A stretch of DNA of 64,000 nt from Mucor racemosus (GCA_027405735.1 JAPEHQ010000003.1:124001-188000); one strand, 5' to 3'; positions 36,791-49,441 are shown, numbered from the stretch's first letter. Program-made: numbers and translations. Notes: generated by a model not told the origin, from the sequence alone.

Positions 36791-37343
36791 AATGGCATTT
36801 ATTATCATTCTGGTGAATCCTAAATGTTTTTAGCGATTTGATTTTTGAATTTTTCGACATTTGTATTTAGCAACTACAAAAAAACCGACGAGATTATCAA
36901 GTACCGCCTTATTGAAGCTCAATTAGTGTCATTTATTTAATTAGAGGGCCCCATCCAGAAATAATCAAATAATTTATAAATCTATCACCCATTTCATTGA
37001 ATTTAATGCCACCATAGCCTATTAAACATTATGAAGGAAGCAGATAGGCATTGTTCCAGCAAACGTAAATAAATCTAATTTAGAACAGGGGTTCGATTTG
37101 AGACATTGATAATAGTTCTTTGAACAGCAAACGACTGTCATAAATGTCGAAAAAAAATTTATAAAAGAGTTTTTCATTCAAATTTTTACATGAAGAGATG
37201 TAGGAATCACCAGCCCTCTACCACCCTAGTCGGGGACAAGATGATAAATAGGCACTAAGACATTCTTACTCATTCTCAACCTGGGTTGACACTCAAAACC
37301 GACTCATTAAAAAGAGTTAGCGAGTAACACTACAAGTTTTTCA

Positions 37344-37371
37344 GGGGCGCTCGCCGCACAGAGAGCGCCCC
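37344..37371. other. GC-rich perfect hairpin
   Basis: The stem GGGGCGCTC (37344-37352) pairs perfectly with GAGCGCCCC (37363-37371) around a 10-nt loop. It sits in the middle of a 240-bp segment that is clearly richer in G+C than its surroundings and lies about 75 bases past the stop codon of the minus-strand transporter gene. It could be part of a structured RNA, a transposon end or a transcription-end structure; nothing decides between them. Confidence 0.6.
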
Positions 37372-37446
37372 GGTCCAAAGATCCATCCGATTGACAGCTT
37401 ACACCAACGAGGTGAGCACAATAAACAAATCCACCGAGTTGTGGTT

Positions 37447-39098
37447 TTATTTAAATACAAAACTAGATAATCCACCTAAAGCTAATCCAACCACCAAAAA
37501 AAAACTAATCACACTGCCTACCAATGGCTTTTCATCATGACTCACTCGGCTAGGAGCTGCTATAAATACTAAACTGGTCAACCATCCATTGCTAATGGCA
37601 AATATAAGAATGACAATGAAATATAATATATCGCTATTCACAAGAAGCTGTTGTTGTTGTTGTTGCTGTTGTTGTTCTAAATTGCAATTGAATAACAGAG
37701 GGACAAATAATGTTCTTGCTATTGATATGCAAATCAATGCTTTACTGGAATATACCTGACAGCATGTGATGATAGGTAATGTTCTGCCAATCCAATCACC
37801 AATGTTGAATAATAAGAAATGGAGAGAAATAAATGTTGCCGGATCTATACCGTTCACAGATCGAACAAGCACAGTAAGTGATGGGAATAATGCGAGTGTA
37901 ATGATGTAAATGTAAACAATGGTAAAAATGTATCCAGATGACTTTTTTGTAATAATGTCATACATGGCATTTTTGCTTGTGTTTGTGGGAGATGGTGCTG
38001 TTGTGTTGTGCTCCTCTGAGTCATCAGCAGTAAATGTCATTGGGATTGCTGTATCTACCGTAGAATGGCGGATCATGAGTTGATATGCTGGTTGTCGATG
38101 TAATGCAAAACGTCCCAGCAATGCTATTAAAGTTATCAACAAGGCAGATATAAAATAATAAAATGTAGCTATCGCATCTAATTGTTGTCTCTTGAATAAT
38201 AGCGTTGTCATAAGTGAAAATAGAGCAACGGAAACACCGGCAATACCTAAAAAAATATTGTTTTAATTCTATCCAAAAAGTATTTTCTTGTATATAATAC
38301 CTTGACCACTACAGAAAGAAAGATTAGAATGATATGACTTGTTGAGATATATGTATTCATTTACCTCATTACAGCTTGCATATATTTTGGCAAAAGTTGA
38401 CTTGTCTCTGCTAGCACAGTTAATTGAATGATGCTAGTTGTCATTCCAGTTATTATCATGAATATTATTGTTGTCCAAAAGTAAGGTACAGCGGTTGATT
38501 CGTTGGGAGCTGTCAAGGATGATACTGCAAAAAACGAAAAGATGGCCAAATTAATTGACAAAGGTATAACTATATCTATTTTCAATGCATTCTATTATTT
38601 AATGAATATGATTTTAATGATAAAATTCTAATGAACAACTCGAGAAATACCTTTTTTTGTCGTATCAATAATAGCACAGCCAAGGATACCAAATTAGAGC
38701 AATTGAAATAAGCTGAAAAATAATTTTGAAAATTATCTTGATAAATAGATCCTGCGAAACGGCCCGAGAAATAATCAGAAGCAGTTATAAAGACTGATGG
38801 AAACGTTAGATGTGTGGTTTGTTTCTTGATATTAAATTGTCAATTTACCATTCCATGGTAAAAGCATGGCAATTCCATAAGCGAAATATATCTAAAGTTC
38901 GTCAATATCGTATAATCAAGCGAGTTGCAGAATACATACCCAATAGATTAATAACGGAAACTGCTTTTGCTGTTGATTACTTAGTCGGAAATCAGTATCA
39001 TTTTGCTCTTCTGGTTCTAGTAAACTTTCGTGTTGTGTTTCATTAACTGGTAAATATGCAGCAGAAGAGGAAAAGGATGATTTCCACTTTTTTAACAT
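37447..39098 (-). CDS. Equilibrative nucleoside transporter (ENT/SLC29, Fun26-like)
   Basis: Six exons: 39098-38940, 38891-38849, 38793-38651, 38591-38365, an 8-nt microexon 38308-38301, and 38246-37447; 459 residues. Exon 2 gives IYFAYGIAMLLPWN, the ENT motif of helix 1, continuing as VFITASDYF in exon 3. The microexon TGGTCAAG restores VM-SGQGIAGVSVAL, the family motif between helices 4 and 5; without it the frame breaks. The last exon has FNIGDWIGR and AISNGWLTSL, diagnostic of ENTs, and a Gln run inside a loop. About eleven membrane segments are expected. ENTs carry nucleosides by facilitated diffusion; yeast Fun26 acts in the vacuole. The N-terminal tail holds an EPEEQND acidic stretch that could include sorting signals. 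A start 27 codons upstream (39179) is in frame but less likely. Confidence 0.92.
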
Positions 39099-39484
39099 GG
39101 TTGACCAAAAAGTAATACTACATAAAATGAACGCCTGCAAGGCACTTTTCGTCCTGTACAGCGAAGATCTTTCTGTCACAGCACGTGATGTGGATTATAG
39201 CGTGGAAGACATAATATAAGCAATAGAAGTAGATAGCCTTGAAGCATTGATTTTCGAATACATCAAAAGGATATTGAGTCGAATATTAATTAAATGAGCA
39301 GCAAATCTCCTTCAATCTACTTTAAACTTTGATTTTCCATAAATATCCTTCAAATAAATCGCTGTTTTCAATTTTTTTAGACGTATATAGTCCTACCTTT
39401 ATGGCTAATATTATCGTATATTCTCTTTATTTTGCCAAATAAAAAATACAGCAATGTTTTTAATATGTTTCACTCAAATTCTAT
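39099..39484. other. 5' flank of the transporter gene
   Basis: AT-rich with no ORF besides the in-frame upstream extension of the transporter. CACGTG at about 39182 is an E-box-like word about 80 bases upstream of the chosen start; its use is not known. Confidence 0.4.
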
Positions 39485-41450
39485 TTATTTTGATTTGATT
39501 ATTTGTATTCTCAATAGTACGAGATAATCCTTTAAAAAAACAGAGAATGGCTGGATCTGGAATTGATGATAGAATTTTTTTATAGAACTTCGAGCCATAC
39601 CTGGGGTTGAGGTTTTGAAAATGTAATAGTTTAATAACGACTTATGAATATATGTATACGAATGTGCAAATAAACATATTATAACGCAAGAATGTACTAA
39701 ACTGTTCGCTAAATATTGATTTTGAAAATGCTCAAGCAAACATGATTTTGAATTTTGACAGCAAACCATATTGATACTAGCATTTGCTAATTAAATATTT
39801 TCTGTAGTTTATCTAATCTTGAATTGATTTATAATCTTCAAAAAAAAAGAAGTTTATTTTTAAAATCTCTCGTAAATAGATATTTTTTCTGGCGATGTTT
39901 GCATTTAAGTCAACAACCCCTTTCAGAAAACCTTTTATTATTAATAAATTCATCAAAATTTACATTTTTTTGAGAATTTAAAAAGATAACACTGTCTACT
40001 TTTATCCCGCTCAAGTCGTTTTATCCTTACGATTTGGCCAGCAAACCAATGGATTCTAAAAGTTTTAATTTAAGATACTCTTACAGCTGTAGTATACATT
40101 TAAAAATCGCAACCCATTTGGAGCAATAATTATTATTGATTCCCGAGCATTTTTCCAGTAGCCTTATTTTTCAAGCAGAAGAAGGGAGTTTTTTTTTCAA
40201 AACGTGTGCTAAACTCCTTCAAAAACAGCTGCTAGGTAATGAATCGAGGCATATTATTTAAATATTCACTGCGCATTAGGTGCAACTTCAAAATTCAGTT
40301 TCGAAAACAGGTGAAACTCACTGCGTTTTCCTTAAAAATTGGGTATCACTTTTCATCTCCCTCAATTTTTTTTCACTAAATAACACCAAGAAAAAATTAT
40401 ATGACAATGTACCTGAGATGTTCAGCTTTAATTCAAAAATGAGTGTCCAAAAATATCCTATTTTTTGCAGTTGGTATTAATTTTTCAGTGCTAATGTTTC
40501 AGATTTTTTACGCGTATTTCACTGCTAAAAGATTGAAAACTTTGAGACTTCATATCTCCAGAAAAAATTAAGCTATACTAACTTTTTTTAATAATAAAAC
40601 TTACTTGTTTTGAAGCGCTTTATAACATATTTTAATATAAAAAAATTCTGAGTACTTTTATTTTTTTTCATTTTTTTTGTCATTTCGATAGTAGGTTTCA
40701 AAATATTGGTTAAATTGAGCAACATTTTTTTTGCATTTATATCATTAAGCTTGTTTAGCTCTCTCGGAATCAATTTAGAGTTTTTCAAAATATTGATTTT
40801 TCGTGGAGATATCCTAAAAAATGTGTACAAAAAGATACCTCCATTCCTAGCTTCCATTTTTCCCTTATATACCCTCATCCCAAATTCTGAATCTGAAAAA
40901 AAAATTCACAAAAATCTCGTTTTCTCTACGAAAAATGCAGCTAGAAAATTTTTCAATAGCTTGATCGATAGATAATGTTTTTGTGCATTATTTCAATTAG
41001 TTATATTTTAAATATGCTTATAAAAATTGATGTGTATCTTCAAAAAACCTCCAAAATTTCAATTGCATTTTACGCAGAATTTAATATAAAATATTTGCCT
41101 GAATTTTATTTAGATGGATGCAGAATCCAAAACTGTACAAAAGTCATTTAGTATACTAGGTCGACTTACTTTGCAGTTCATGATCAATTAAACGATTTTA
41201 TTATTTTCATCATTTTTCGTCCATTTTTTAAAATAAATTTTGGAACCCAGTTATCATAAGCTGTAAGCTGTGATATCGACTATTATTTTGATTATCTCGA
41301 TGAAAAATCAATATTTTTGGCTGAAACAAAAAATACAGAGTAGCAATCAATTAGATCTATATTGTGAATACAGAAATTAAAACTTAGATAATGAGTTTTA
41401 AGTTTTACAAAATAATAAACTAATATTTTACAACTGCAGAAAACAAAGAA
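39485..41450. repeat. Interspersed repeat R2, copy 3, rearranged head-to-head
   Basis: From 40290 to about 41450 the L block runs in the plus direction (ACTAAATAACACCAAGAAAA at 40375; TTGATTTTTCGTGGAGATAT at 40793; AAACTGTACAAAA near 41130). From 40290 back to 39880 the R block, and from about 39780 back to 39690 the C block, run in the opposite direction relative to copies 1, 2 and 4. The junction near 40290 is therefore an internal inversion or two insertions meeting. The minus-strand frame 40878-40588 again contains RISPRKINIL. Confidence 0.65.
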
Positions 41451-42285
41451 AAAAAACCCATACTTGTAAATATTGATCCAATTAATCCTCAATTATACAT
41501 GATGATAGATTTAAATATATCTTGCATAAAAGTTTAAACTTCTACTTTCACAAATCACTGTGAATTGAGAAAACCATAATCATCAGCAAAACATGATATT
41601 TCTGTCCAATAAATCTACCTGTTGTGTCCTATATTTTTATCTTTGATAAATAATGCTTACAAAAGAATACACTTAAAGGAGAATGAATAATGAACTAGTT
41701 CTTCAGCTGTATAATAAATAAAAACAAGATATCGTTTATTTAGATACAGTATAAAAGTATGGCTTTTTATATTGATTTCACATTGAGATTCTGAGATGTA
41801 ATTTAAGGCACTATTGAACTACCATTAAATCTGTTTGATAGTAATTTATGGATGGAAATGGATCAATCATAATTTAACTGTGCTTGCAGAGCTTGTGAGT
41901 TGCCTTGTTTCAATGCTGTGCTAAATGTGTGTAATGATCTATAATTTTGGACTAACAACAAAGGTGGATAATATGCTTATAGATATTATTCTTGCTGTTA
42001 TAAATTTGTGATCACTGGATTGATGAAGGTTGGTGTTCTTATTTGTAAATTAGATATTTATTAGTGAATAAATATAAGTAAAGGGAGTGTAACAAGACAG
42101 ATAAATCTACAAGGGATCATGTAATGATTTCCTTGTAGTATTTATATAAGTAATGAGGCAAGGTTTTGCATGAATGAAACTGAAATGTTTGACTCATTAC
42201 AATGTGCTTGGATGTTGATTTGATAGCTACTTGATTGATTAACCGCTGGGATGAAATAATATGGTATCATAATTGAGGTCCAAGT
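41451..42285. other. Gene-free AT-rich stretch
   Basis: No gene or clear repeat is visible beyond the tail of R2. Confidence 0.4.
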
Positions 42286-42890
42286 AGTGTTCGCAAAATG
42301 ACCGAGCCCAAGCGAGCGCAAGCAGTCTCACAAAGCATTTGCCGAGTCTAAAATATTTGAAAGTTACTCAAGCAAGCCCGAGCCTAAGTAGCGGCTCATC
42401 AAGCAGTTATATGTCGAGCATTTTTAGTTTTGAAAGCAAACAAGCAAGAATAAATGAAGCATTATCTAATTTTTTAAAAAGTCAAGCAAGTCGAGCACGA
42501 ACATGTAATCAAGCGCGCAAATCCGAGTGCAAGCGCAAGCATAGTAGCGCTATATATATTCAGCGTGATATTGGTTCAAAGTGTGCTAAATTTTGAAAAT
42601 TTTAAAGCTAAAATTGCGTAAATTGAATAAAATTGCCCTGTGTTACATGCTTGCTTACTTGATTTGAAAGCAGGAAAGCAAGCAGATTTACATGGAAGCT
42701 AGCCTATTTCAATTTGAAGCATTTCGAGCAAGCATCATATAAGCAAGATTTCAATGCTTTCGTCGAGCGACAAGCAGGAAATTGCTAAAAAAATTAATCA
42801 AGCAAGCCAAAGCAAGTAGTAACCTGAAAAAAGCGCAATTCAAGCGAGCCCTATGATTGCAGTCTCTTCTAGGCCCAAGCGTTCTTAGTA
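42286..42890 (+). repeat. GCAAGC/GAGC-rich element
   Basis: The words CAAGC, GCAAGC, CGAGC and GAGCCC recur roughly 30 times, densest at both ends (ACCGAGCCCAAGCGAGCGCA at about 42301; CAAGCGAGCCC near 42842). This is unlike the surrounding AT-rich DNA. The clustering near both edges suggests a non-autonomous DNA transposon with subterminal protein-binding motifs. The 85-codon frame at 42339-42596 is an effect of this composition. Confidence 0.45.
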
Positions 42891-44149
42891 ATTACTGGAT
42901 TAAGCTTCTTAGTGCAATGAAATGACACCTTTTATAGACCAAAGTCGCCATTGTCATTTCAGAAAAATAACTGATCTCAATTCGTACCTGAATCTCGCTC
43001 CATAAGTACTGAGTTCCAATCAGATCCCAATAAGCATAACGAGGAAACTCTATATTGCTGGTGCCTGTAAAAGAAAGTATTCCTGATCAAAATACAACCT
43101 TCTACAACACGACACCGATGATATAAAGCTGTACTTATTTTGCATTAATAATATATTCCAAAACTCCTGCTGCTCATAAAATCGCAGTGCAGTAATTCTA
43201 GATAAGGAATCACATCCCATAAAAATAAGCTCAGTTGCATTTTAAATTATAACTGGAATGTTGAAAGATCAACATCCATCTAATAATATTCTATCATATC
43301 AAACAAAGTATCGACATCTCAACCAAGTATCTTATAAAAGAATGTCAATAGAAGAAATTATGATTGAACACCTGTAAAATAGGCATCAACACACAAACAT
43401 CTACTATTTTACAATTCCTATAAATGTAGCATACTTTATGAAGATATCATTCTTTTTTCTTCAGATTTCTTTTAATCACAATAAAACCGAGGAATGACTA
43501 TAATTGTATTTATCAACGCTTTTATTTTTTTCATTTTATTTTTCATTTTTATAAAATTACTTCAATTTTATTGCATTTAGTACGCTAGGAATTTCTTATA
43601 TTCGATATCAAGACTTTGCACTTCAATACATGTTGTAGTCAATAGATTGTAAGATGTGATTTATCGAGACTTTGTAAATTAAAATCAACGTAAAAAGTAC
43701 CGTTTATTAGAATGAAATAAATATGGGTTTATATAGTTATTGGAATTGTGCGATAAGATCTAATGGACAGGGATCCATTAGGAGGTATGACAATAGATAT
43801 TATTATTAATGTGTATGGAGGATATGTAGCATGTTATGTTTCAGTCGTAATATTGCTATAAGTTATGTTTCACTGTTAGTTCCTGGATGACAGGAACCAG
43901 TTACTGGATGGATAAGATCTGCTAGATTTGTCGGAGATCTTCTATATATCGAATGTTGTAATTCTGATAGATCAAGATGTATTGATACTGTAGACAGTGA
44001 TAAAGTATGATACTTGGTGGCATAAAATATGCATTATGGTAAATAATAAATTGACGGAAGCTACATACCTTTGGGCATTATTCTTAAGCTTTTAGATATA
44101 AAGTGCTTCTTGAGTGAAGAGTGATATGCCTTATATACTATACTTTTTT
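42891..44149. other. Gene-free stretch
   Basis: No supported ORF or RNA gene. A TATA-like, poly(A)-site-like arrangement at 43410-43500 (TATAAATG.., AATAAAACC) hints at an LTR relic, but no pair of repeats was found. Confidence 0.3.
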
Positions 44150-45420
44150 TTTTATTTTATTTTTTAGACATTTTTGTAGTAGATTCAAAATGTTCGTTAG
44201 ATTGAGCAGTATTTTTTTTTACATTAATGTCATCAATCTCGTTGAGATTTATCGAACCCAACTTAGCTTTTTCTAAAATATTGATTTTTCGTGGAGATAT
44301 CCTCAAAAATATATATAAAAGAATACCCTCGGTTTTAGCTTCCATTTTTCCCTTGTATACCCTCATCCCAAATTCTGAATCTGAAAAAAGTTTGGACAAA
44401 AATCTTGTTTGCTATACGAAAACTTTAGCTAGAAGATTGATCAATAACTAGATGGATAGGTAATTTTACTGACCATCATCTCAGTTACTTGAATTTGAAA
44501 AGTAATTATACAAAGTGATGTGTGTCTCTAAAAAATCTTTAAAATTTCAATTCCATTTTACGCAAAATTTAATATGAAACATTTGCTTAAATTTTTTTAG
44601 ATGGATATAGAATACAAAACTGTACAAAAAACATTTAATACGCTAATTTGACTTACTTGGAAGATCGTGAGCTATTAAGCGATTTTGTTTTTTTGATCAT
44701 TTTTTGGTCGATTTGTCAAATCAATTTTGGAACTCAGCCATCATAAACTGTAAGCTGTAATGTGAACTATTATTTTGAATATCTCGTCGAAAAATCAATA
44801 TTTTTCACTAAACAAAATATGCGGGGTTGCCTTCAATTAGATTTATCTTTTGTGTACAAAAAATTAATACCTCGATTCTGAAGTTTAAATCTTACAATCG
44901 ATTTTAAGTCAATATTAGGTCAGTGTTATATAGTTGTTTGCTGTCAAATTTCAAAATTGTCCTTGCTTGAGCATTTTCAAATCATTGCTGATAAAACAAA
45001 TGCAAAAATACATCCTATCGCCGACAACTATACTTTATTTAGCCTTATGTTCGAATATCTAAGAGGTACAAACTATAAATTTTATGAGTAAATTGATCAT
45101 ATACACTTTATGAAGGATTTTTCGCTTTTTTTTTATATTTTACACAGCGGTGAGTTCAAAGTAGGGACGTTGTCGAGCCCAGCTTATACTAGTAAATTTG
45201 GCTGGCAAAACCCGGCTCGACTCCAATACTAGTTCAAAGAATCTATCCTCAATATTTAACAAACAGTTTAGTACATTTTTGGATTGTAATATGTTAAATT
45301 TTTTTTGCAAATAATGTATAATACGCATCTTATTTTCACATTCGTATATATGTAGTTCTTTGTGAATTGTTATCAAACTATTACATTTTCAAATCCTCAA
45401 TTCCAGCCTCTAGGTATGGG
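44150..45420 (+). repeat. Interspersed repeat R2, copy 4 (L and C blocks)
   Basis: The L block (44150-44920) matches 40680-41440 and 11850-12440; the C block (44930-45150) matches 32890-33100. The R block is missing between them. The minus-strand frame 44399-44157 has FGMRVYKGKMEA and RISPRKINIL, as in the other copies. Confidence 0.65.
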
Positions 45421-46126
45421 TATAGTGCTCGAATTTGTAGGAATTAAAACGCAATGTGAAAGTGTATACCACAATTTAAAATATTTGACAACATCAGAGT
45501 GATATGAAGGAAGGCTTCATAGTTTAGCAAACGGTAATATGTTACAACATTTTTAATTGCACAAATCTTGGTATGACAATATATACTCCCAAAAAGATGC
45601 CCGCCTTGATTGAAATGTACACTTGTAAATCAATCATGGGGAAAAAGAACATTTAGTGTAGCACTACTGTAATCCGAAAATAATTCTAAATTTCACAAGA
45701 AAAAATGGTTCAATCAAGTTATAAAATTCCCACTGAAAATATACAATATTTTACCATCAACTTGGATTATTGCAATGTTCCACAGAAACCTGAATAAATC
45801 GTGTAACTTTCCATTTATGCTAGTTTTTCCCAATTTTGTAATACGTTTAGAAGAAGCAAGTGTTTGCTATTATATGTAGCATTTAGGCGGTGTATCATTT
45901 AGGCGGTGTATCATTTGAATATGCATTATATAAATTGTGCATGGATGTAAACCATTGATAGGTAAAACAACTGTGACATTACATAACGCATGTAAAGATG
46001 TACATATATTGTAATAATTTGACTAGAATCTTCAGATCTCTGTATTACATTATACATTAACCAACAAAAGCGAGGTAAAGCAACATAATAGGAAATACAA
46101 TGGTTTACATAGGTTAAACCAAAGGG

Positions 46127-46161
<35 letters not shown>

Positions 46162-46380
46162 ATTATGTATTAGATTGGCTGTAACATCAATTATCTTTCG
46201 TTTGAAAACAGTATTATATATATATTTTTTTTGCAATAGGAATAATATAAATAAGTAAAATAAGTAATAATAATAATTTGAATTTGGTGTAAAAAGTAGT
46301 ATATAAAATATAGATTATTTTTAAGGGATTGTATAATTGGGATAAGTGAAAAAACGACGTGCATATTAAAAAAAAATAAT
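45421..46380. other. Intergenic, 3' flank of the NDT80-like gene
   Basis: AT-rich without genes. It contains the 16-bp tandem repeat at 45880-45916 and a T32 run at 46128-46159, about 220 bases past the stop codon of the NDT80-like gene. Confidence 0.5.
45880..45916 (+). repeat. 16-bp tandem repeat, 2.3 copies
   Basis: CATTTAGGCGGTGTAT is repeated twice without mismatch and followed by CATTT of a third copy. Confidence 0.9.
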
Positions 46381-47792
46381 TTAATGCGAATTTGCTGAAG
46401 GATGGTGCATGTAATGCCTGTTTTCAGATGTTATTGAACGTCCAGCGTCAAGAGGATTATGAGATTCAGAAGAATGTTCGTTTGTTGGTTGTTGAGGTCG
46501 CATATTATTGCTATTATTATAGCCACTAAATTCGTAAGGAGAGCTATTAGTGTGAGGTCCATTGGAACTGCCATATCTACCATGATGTGGAATATCAGAT
46601 GAAGCTTGATTGGATTGTTGTAATTGAGGATCTCTATTATTCCAATAGGGTTTACTATCATGATGAGCACCATATACTTCGCTACCAGGATGTCCATTAC
46701 TATGGTTACTATCATAATAGTTATCTTGATTATTGTTGAGATGCTGCGCTTGTTGAGCTGGAGAAATTGGATGAGAAGAATAAGGATGCATCATATAACT
46801 ACCTTCACGATGTCCTTCATCATCTCTACTAGGACCAATAGGAGGAGTAGTTAATACAGGAGCAAAACCACTTACAGGGTAAGAATAACCAGATGATTGC
46901 TGTTGTTGTTGATATGAAGAATAAGGATTTCCAAATTCAGGATTAGCACCAGCGGAAGGATTAATTGGAGCAGTATTACTATCAGGACCATATTGACGTT
47001 GTTGTTGTGGGGGAGACATGTAATGATGATCATCAGAAACACCTGGACCACCCCCAGAACTGGTTGAAGCAGCACCAGAAGAGGGAGGAGGAGGATTTGT
47101 TGTACTACCAGCGCCCTGACCAAGTGAACCAAATGGAGCAGTTGAAGGTGTACCAGCATCCATGCTTCTATAGCGAGTATGTGAATCAGCATAATGCCCA
47201 GGGCTTCTACCACGAACAACTAAAGGAGCAGATGTGCAAGAAGCAACTTTAAATTGTTTGCCTGTGGAACTATTTGCACATAGATCGACAACAATTTCGT
47301 AATACTGTTGTGCAGCTCTTCTTTTACCATTATTGGCAGTTGCAGTTTTAAATTGCATACGTTCAAAAGTAACAATATTATGATTAGAACCAACTGAAGC
47401 TAAATGTAAGTTACCACCAGCACTAACAACTCTTGGTTCAGGTATCATTTGAGGTCCTTTATCACGTTTAGGTGTATGTTGAACTAATTCAATCTTTTTA
47501 TCACTACCAGAAACTCTAGCACAAACACCGATTGAAAAGAAATCAACTTGATGAATTTCTTGATTTGCAGTTCTTACAAGACAAGGTACTTCTGAACCTT
47601 GCATTGCATAATTCATACCATGAACATCAAATGTTGCACTAACTTGAAAATAGTTACGACGATAGCAGGTCCAGTCTTGATCTGCTCGGAAAAATCCACG
47701 GTCCATTTTCGCATGTAATTGAACTTGATACCTGAGATTATAAAAAATATAGATTTGATGAAATGAGACACAAAAAGATTAATGTTATACAA

Positions 47793-47834
<42 letters not shown>

Positions 47835-48323
47835 ATTCGATTGATCAATATTCCATAAATCTAAAATTTGTTTTGTTTGACTAAAAGAGGGTCCAGTTTC
47901 AAAAGAAAACATAGAGGATTCAGTTCTACGTCGTCTTAATGAAACACTACCAGGATAAGGGTTTGAATGAAATGTTGTGGTAGTAAAACTTGCGGGTCGA
48001 GAAGGAAGTGGAGGTCTTCTTCTAATAAGGTCAGGCGTAGTAGAAATTTTATCAGGTGGTGGACTAATTATATCAGGTCTAGGTGTACCTGGTTGAGATC
48101 CTGCCATTAAACTATATAGTATAAAATGTTAATTTGTTGTCATGGTTACTACAATAAATTATTACCCATGCATGGATGGTTGTGAAGATAAGGCGGGAAG
48201 TCCATTGGATTGTGGACTATACTCGGTATTATTGTAAGGAAAACTTGATTGGAGTGACATATAGTTGCGTGGTGTATCGGGAGGTGATGTCCATTTATTA
48301 TTATCTTGTGTAGGTTGTTGCAT
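46381..48323 (-). CDS. NDT80/PhoG-type transcription factor
   Basis: Three exons: 48323-48166, 48111-47833, 47731-46381; 595 residues. The join of exons 2 and 3 gives NIDQSNG-YQVQLHAKMDRG and FFRADQDWTCYRRNYFQV, the conserved entry of the NDT80 Ig-fold DNA-binding domain, which runs to about residue 320 (RMQFKTATANNGKRRAAQQY, YEIVVDLCA, RGRSPGHYAD). The second half is Pro/Gln/Ser/His/Asn-rich and probably disordered. Fungal relatives are Ndt80 (meiosis), Vib-1 and XprG (nutrient limitation, extracellular proteases, heterokaryon incompatibility), so a role in starvation or development is inferred. Intron 2 begins GT followed by 35 A on the coding strand. The start is the first ATG of the open frame, and the gene is divergent from the RING/RRM gene. 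Confidence 0.92.
47796..47830 (-). repeat. Homopolymer (A35 on the gene strand) directly after the intron 2 donor
   Basis: The minus strand reads GGG|GT followed by 35 A at the start of the NDT80-like intron 2 (47832-47732). It makes up one third of the intron and is next to the U1-binding site. Confidence 0.9.
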
Positions 48324-49441
48324 TGTTTTTTTGATTTTGATTTATTTTTTCCAGGAACAACAATAAGAAAAAAAAAAAAAAAAAAAAAAAAAGAAGAGCT
48401 ACAAACAATTGTATATTTTAACTATTTTATCTAAAAATCTATTTTATTAGATAAAAAACATTTTGTACAACATTATTCAATTATCCAATACACGTGAGGT
48501 ATAGAAAGGAAAGCCATTTAACTAACTGTGAAAGGCGTCAATTGATGAGATCAAAAAATAGAAGGCTGTGGATGTTGAAGGTTCAGCACGGATTGATTGG
48601 CTCGAGCTTATTCTAGTTAAATTATTGCCGCCTTCTTTTTTCTCATACTTGTAATTATATAATTATTGAGATGACTAAAAAGAAATTATATATGGGAGAG
48701 TATTACTTCAATTTATCGATTCAGGGTAACGCTGAAAAAAAAGTAGTAAATGATTAATTCCTGTTTATTTTTTTTCTATTAGAAAAAAAAAAGACATGAA
48801 TCATCATCATAATACTAGATGTTGATGATTATTGTAGTACAATATCTCTGTGTATCTCTGCAATATGTTTGCTTCACCACGGCCCTGAAAAAAAAGATCT
48901 TGTACCAAAAAATACCATAGTGATATATTTCAGAATAAAAATAAAAGCCTATTATAATAAATTTTTCTTGTCTTTTTAGTATGAAATATAGTGTTTATAA
49001 ACACGTAAATATTTCATACAAAATTAAATGAAAACCTCAACATTCAGGACCATCAATGCTTTAAGGTTTTAGAAAAAACATATAAGAAACACGTGTTGTC
49101 CAAAAGCGTATATTAAAGTTATTCAGAAATCAACCATGCTAGATGTAAATGTACATGTATATCATCATTCCAAAGGATTAATAGTGTATATGCTTAATAA
49201 ATACCTAAACTGGGACGTTTGACAGAAAATAAAAAGGTAAATTAAGCCAAAAAATGTAAGGGGTGGTTTATTACCTTAATATAAAAGTTAAACAGTGTGT
49301 AAATATATAATAAACATACCACTGCAACATATTAAATTACATGGATATATATGTACATATAAAGCTTCTATGGTTTTTATTATATAAAGAAGCAATATTT
49401 TTCGTATTGAAACCATTATTATTATTATTATTACTTAAACA
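48324..49441. other. Divergent promoter region between NDT80-like and RING/RRM genes
   Basis: About 1.1 kb shared upstream region. It has an A25 run at 48368-48392 just upstream of the NDT80-like start, CACGTG at 49090, and a TTA run (ATTATTATTATTATTACTTA at about 49419) just before the RING/RRM ATG. No other gene is seen. Confidence 0.5.

Larger units (their letters stand above)
35658..37446. other. Convergent intergenic region with A-run, old repeat and a GC hairpin
   Basis: This is the shared 3' side of the Pex30-like and nucleoside transporter genes. It holds an A25 run at 36068-36092 and a segment at 36540-36790 that resembles 53340-53620 (ATATACCTTAGTAAAA..ATCTCGTTTTTCGG). The GC-richer segment 37196-37440 carries the hairpin listed separately. 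The small frames at 35745-35996 and 36040-36258 have no support. Confidence 0.5.

Noticed and set aside
37344..37371. Possible tRNA or 5S rRNA around the GC hairpin
   Set aside because: No cloverleaf, no A/B box of proper spacing and no 5S signature.
42339..42596. 85-codon Ser/Lys/Arg-rich ORF
   Set aside because: Arises from the repeated AAGC/GAGC words; no start context or homologous pattern.
46431..47252. Several overlapping ORFs in the NDT80-like gene
   Set aside because: Shadows in other frames of the Asn/Gln/Pro-rich C-terminal exon.
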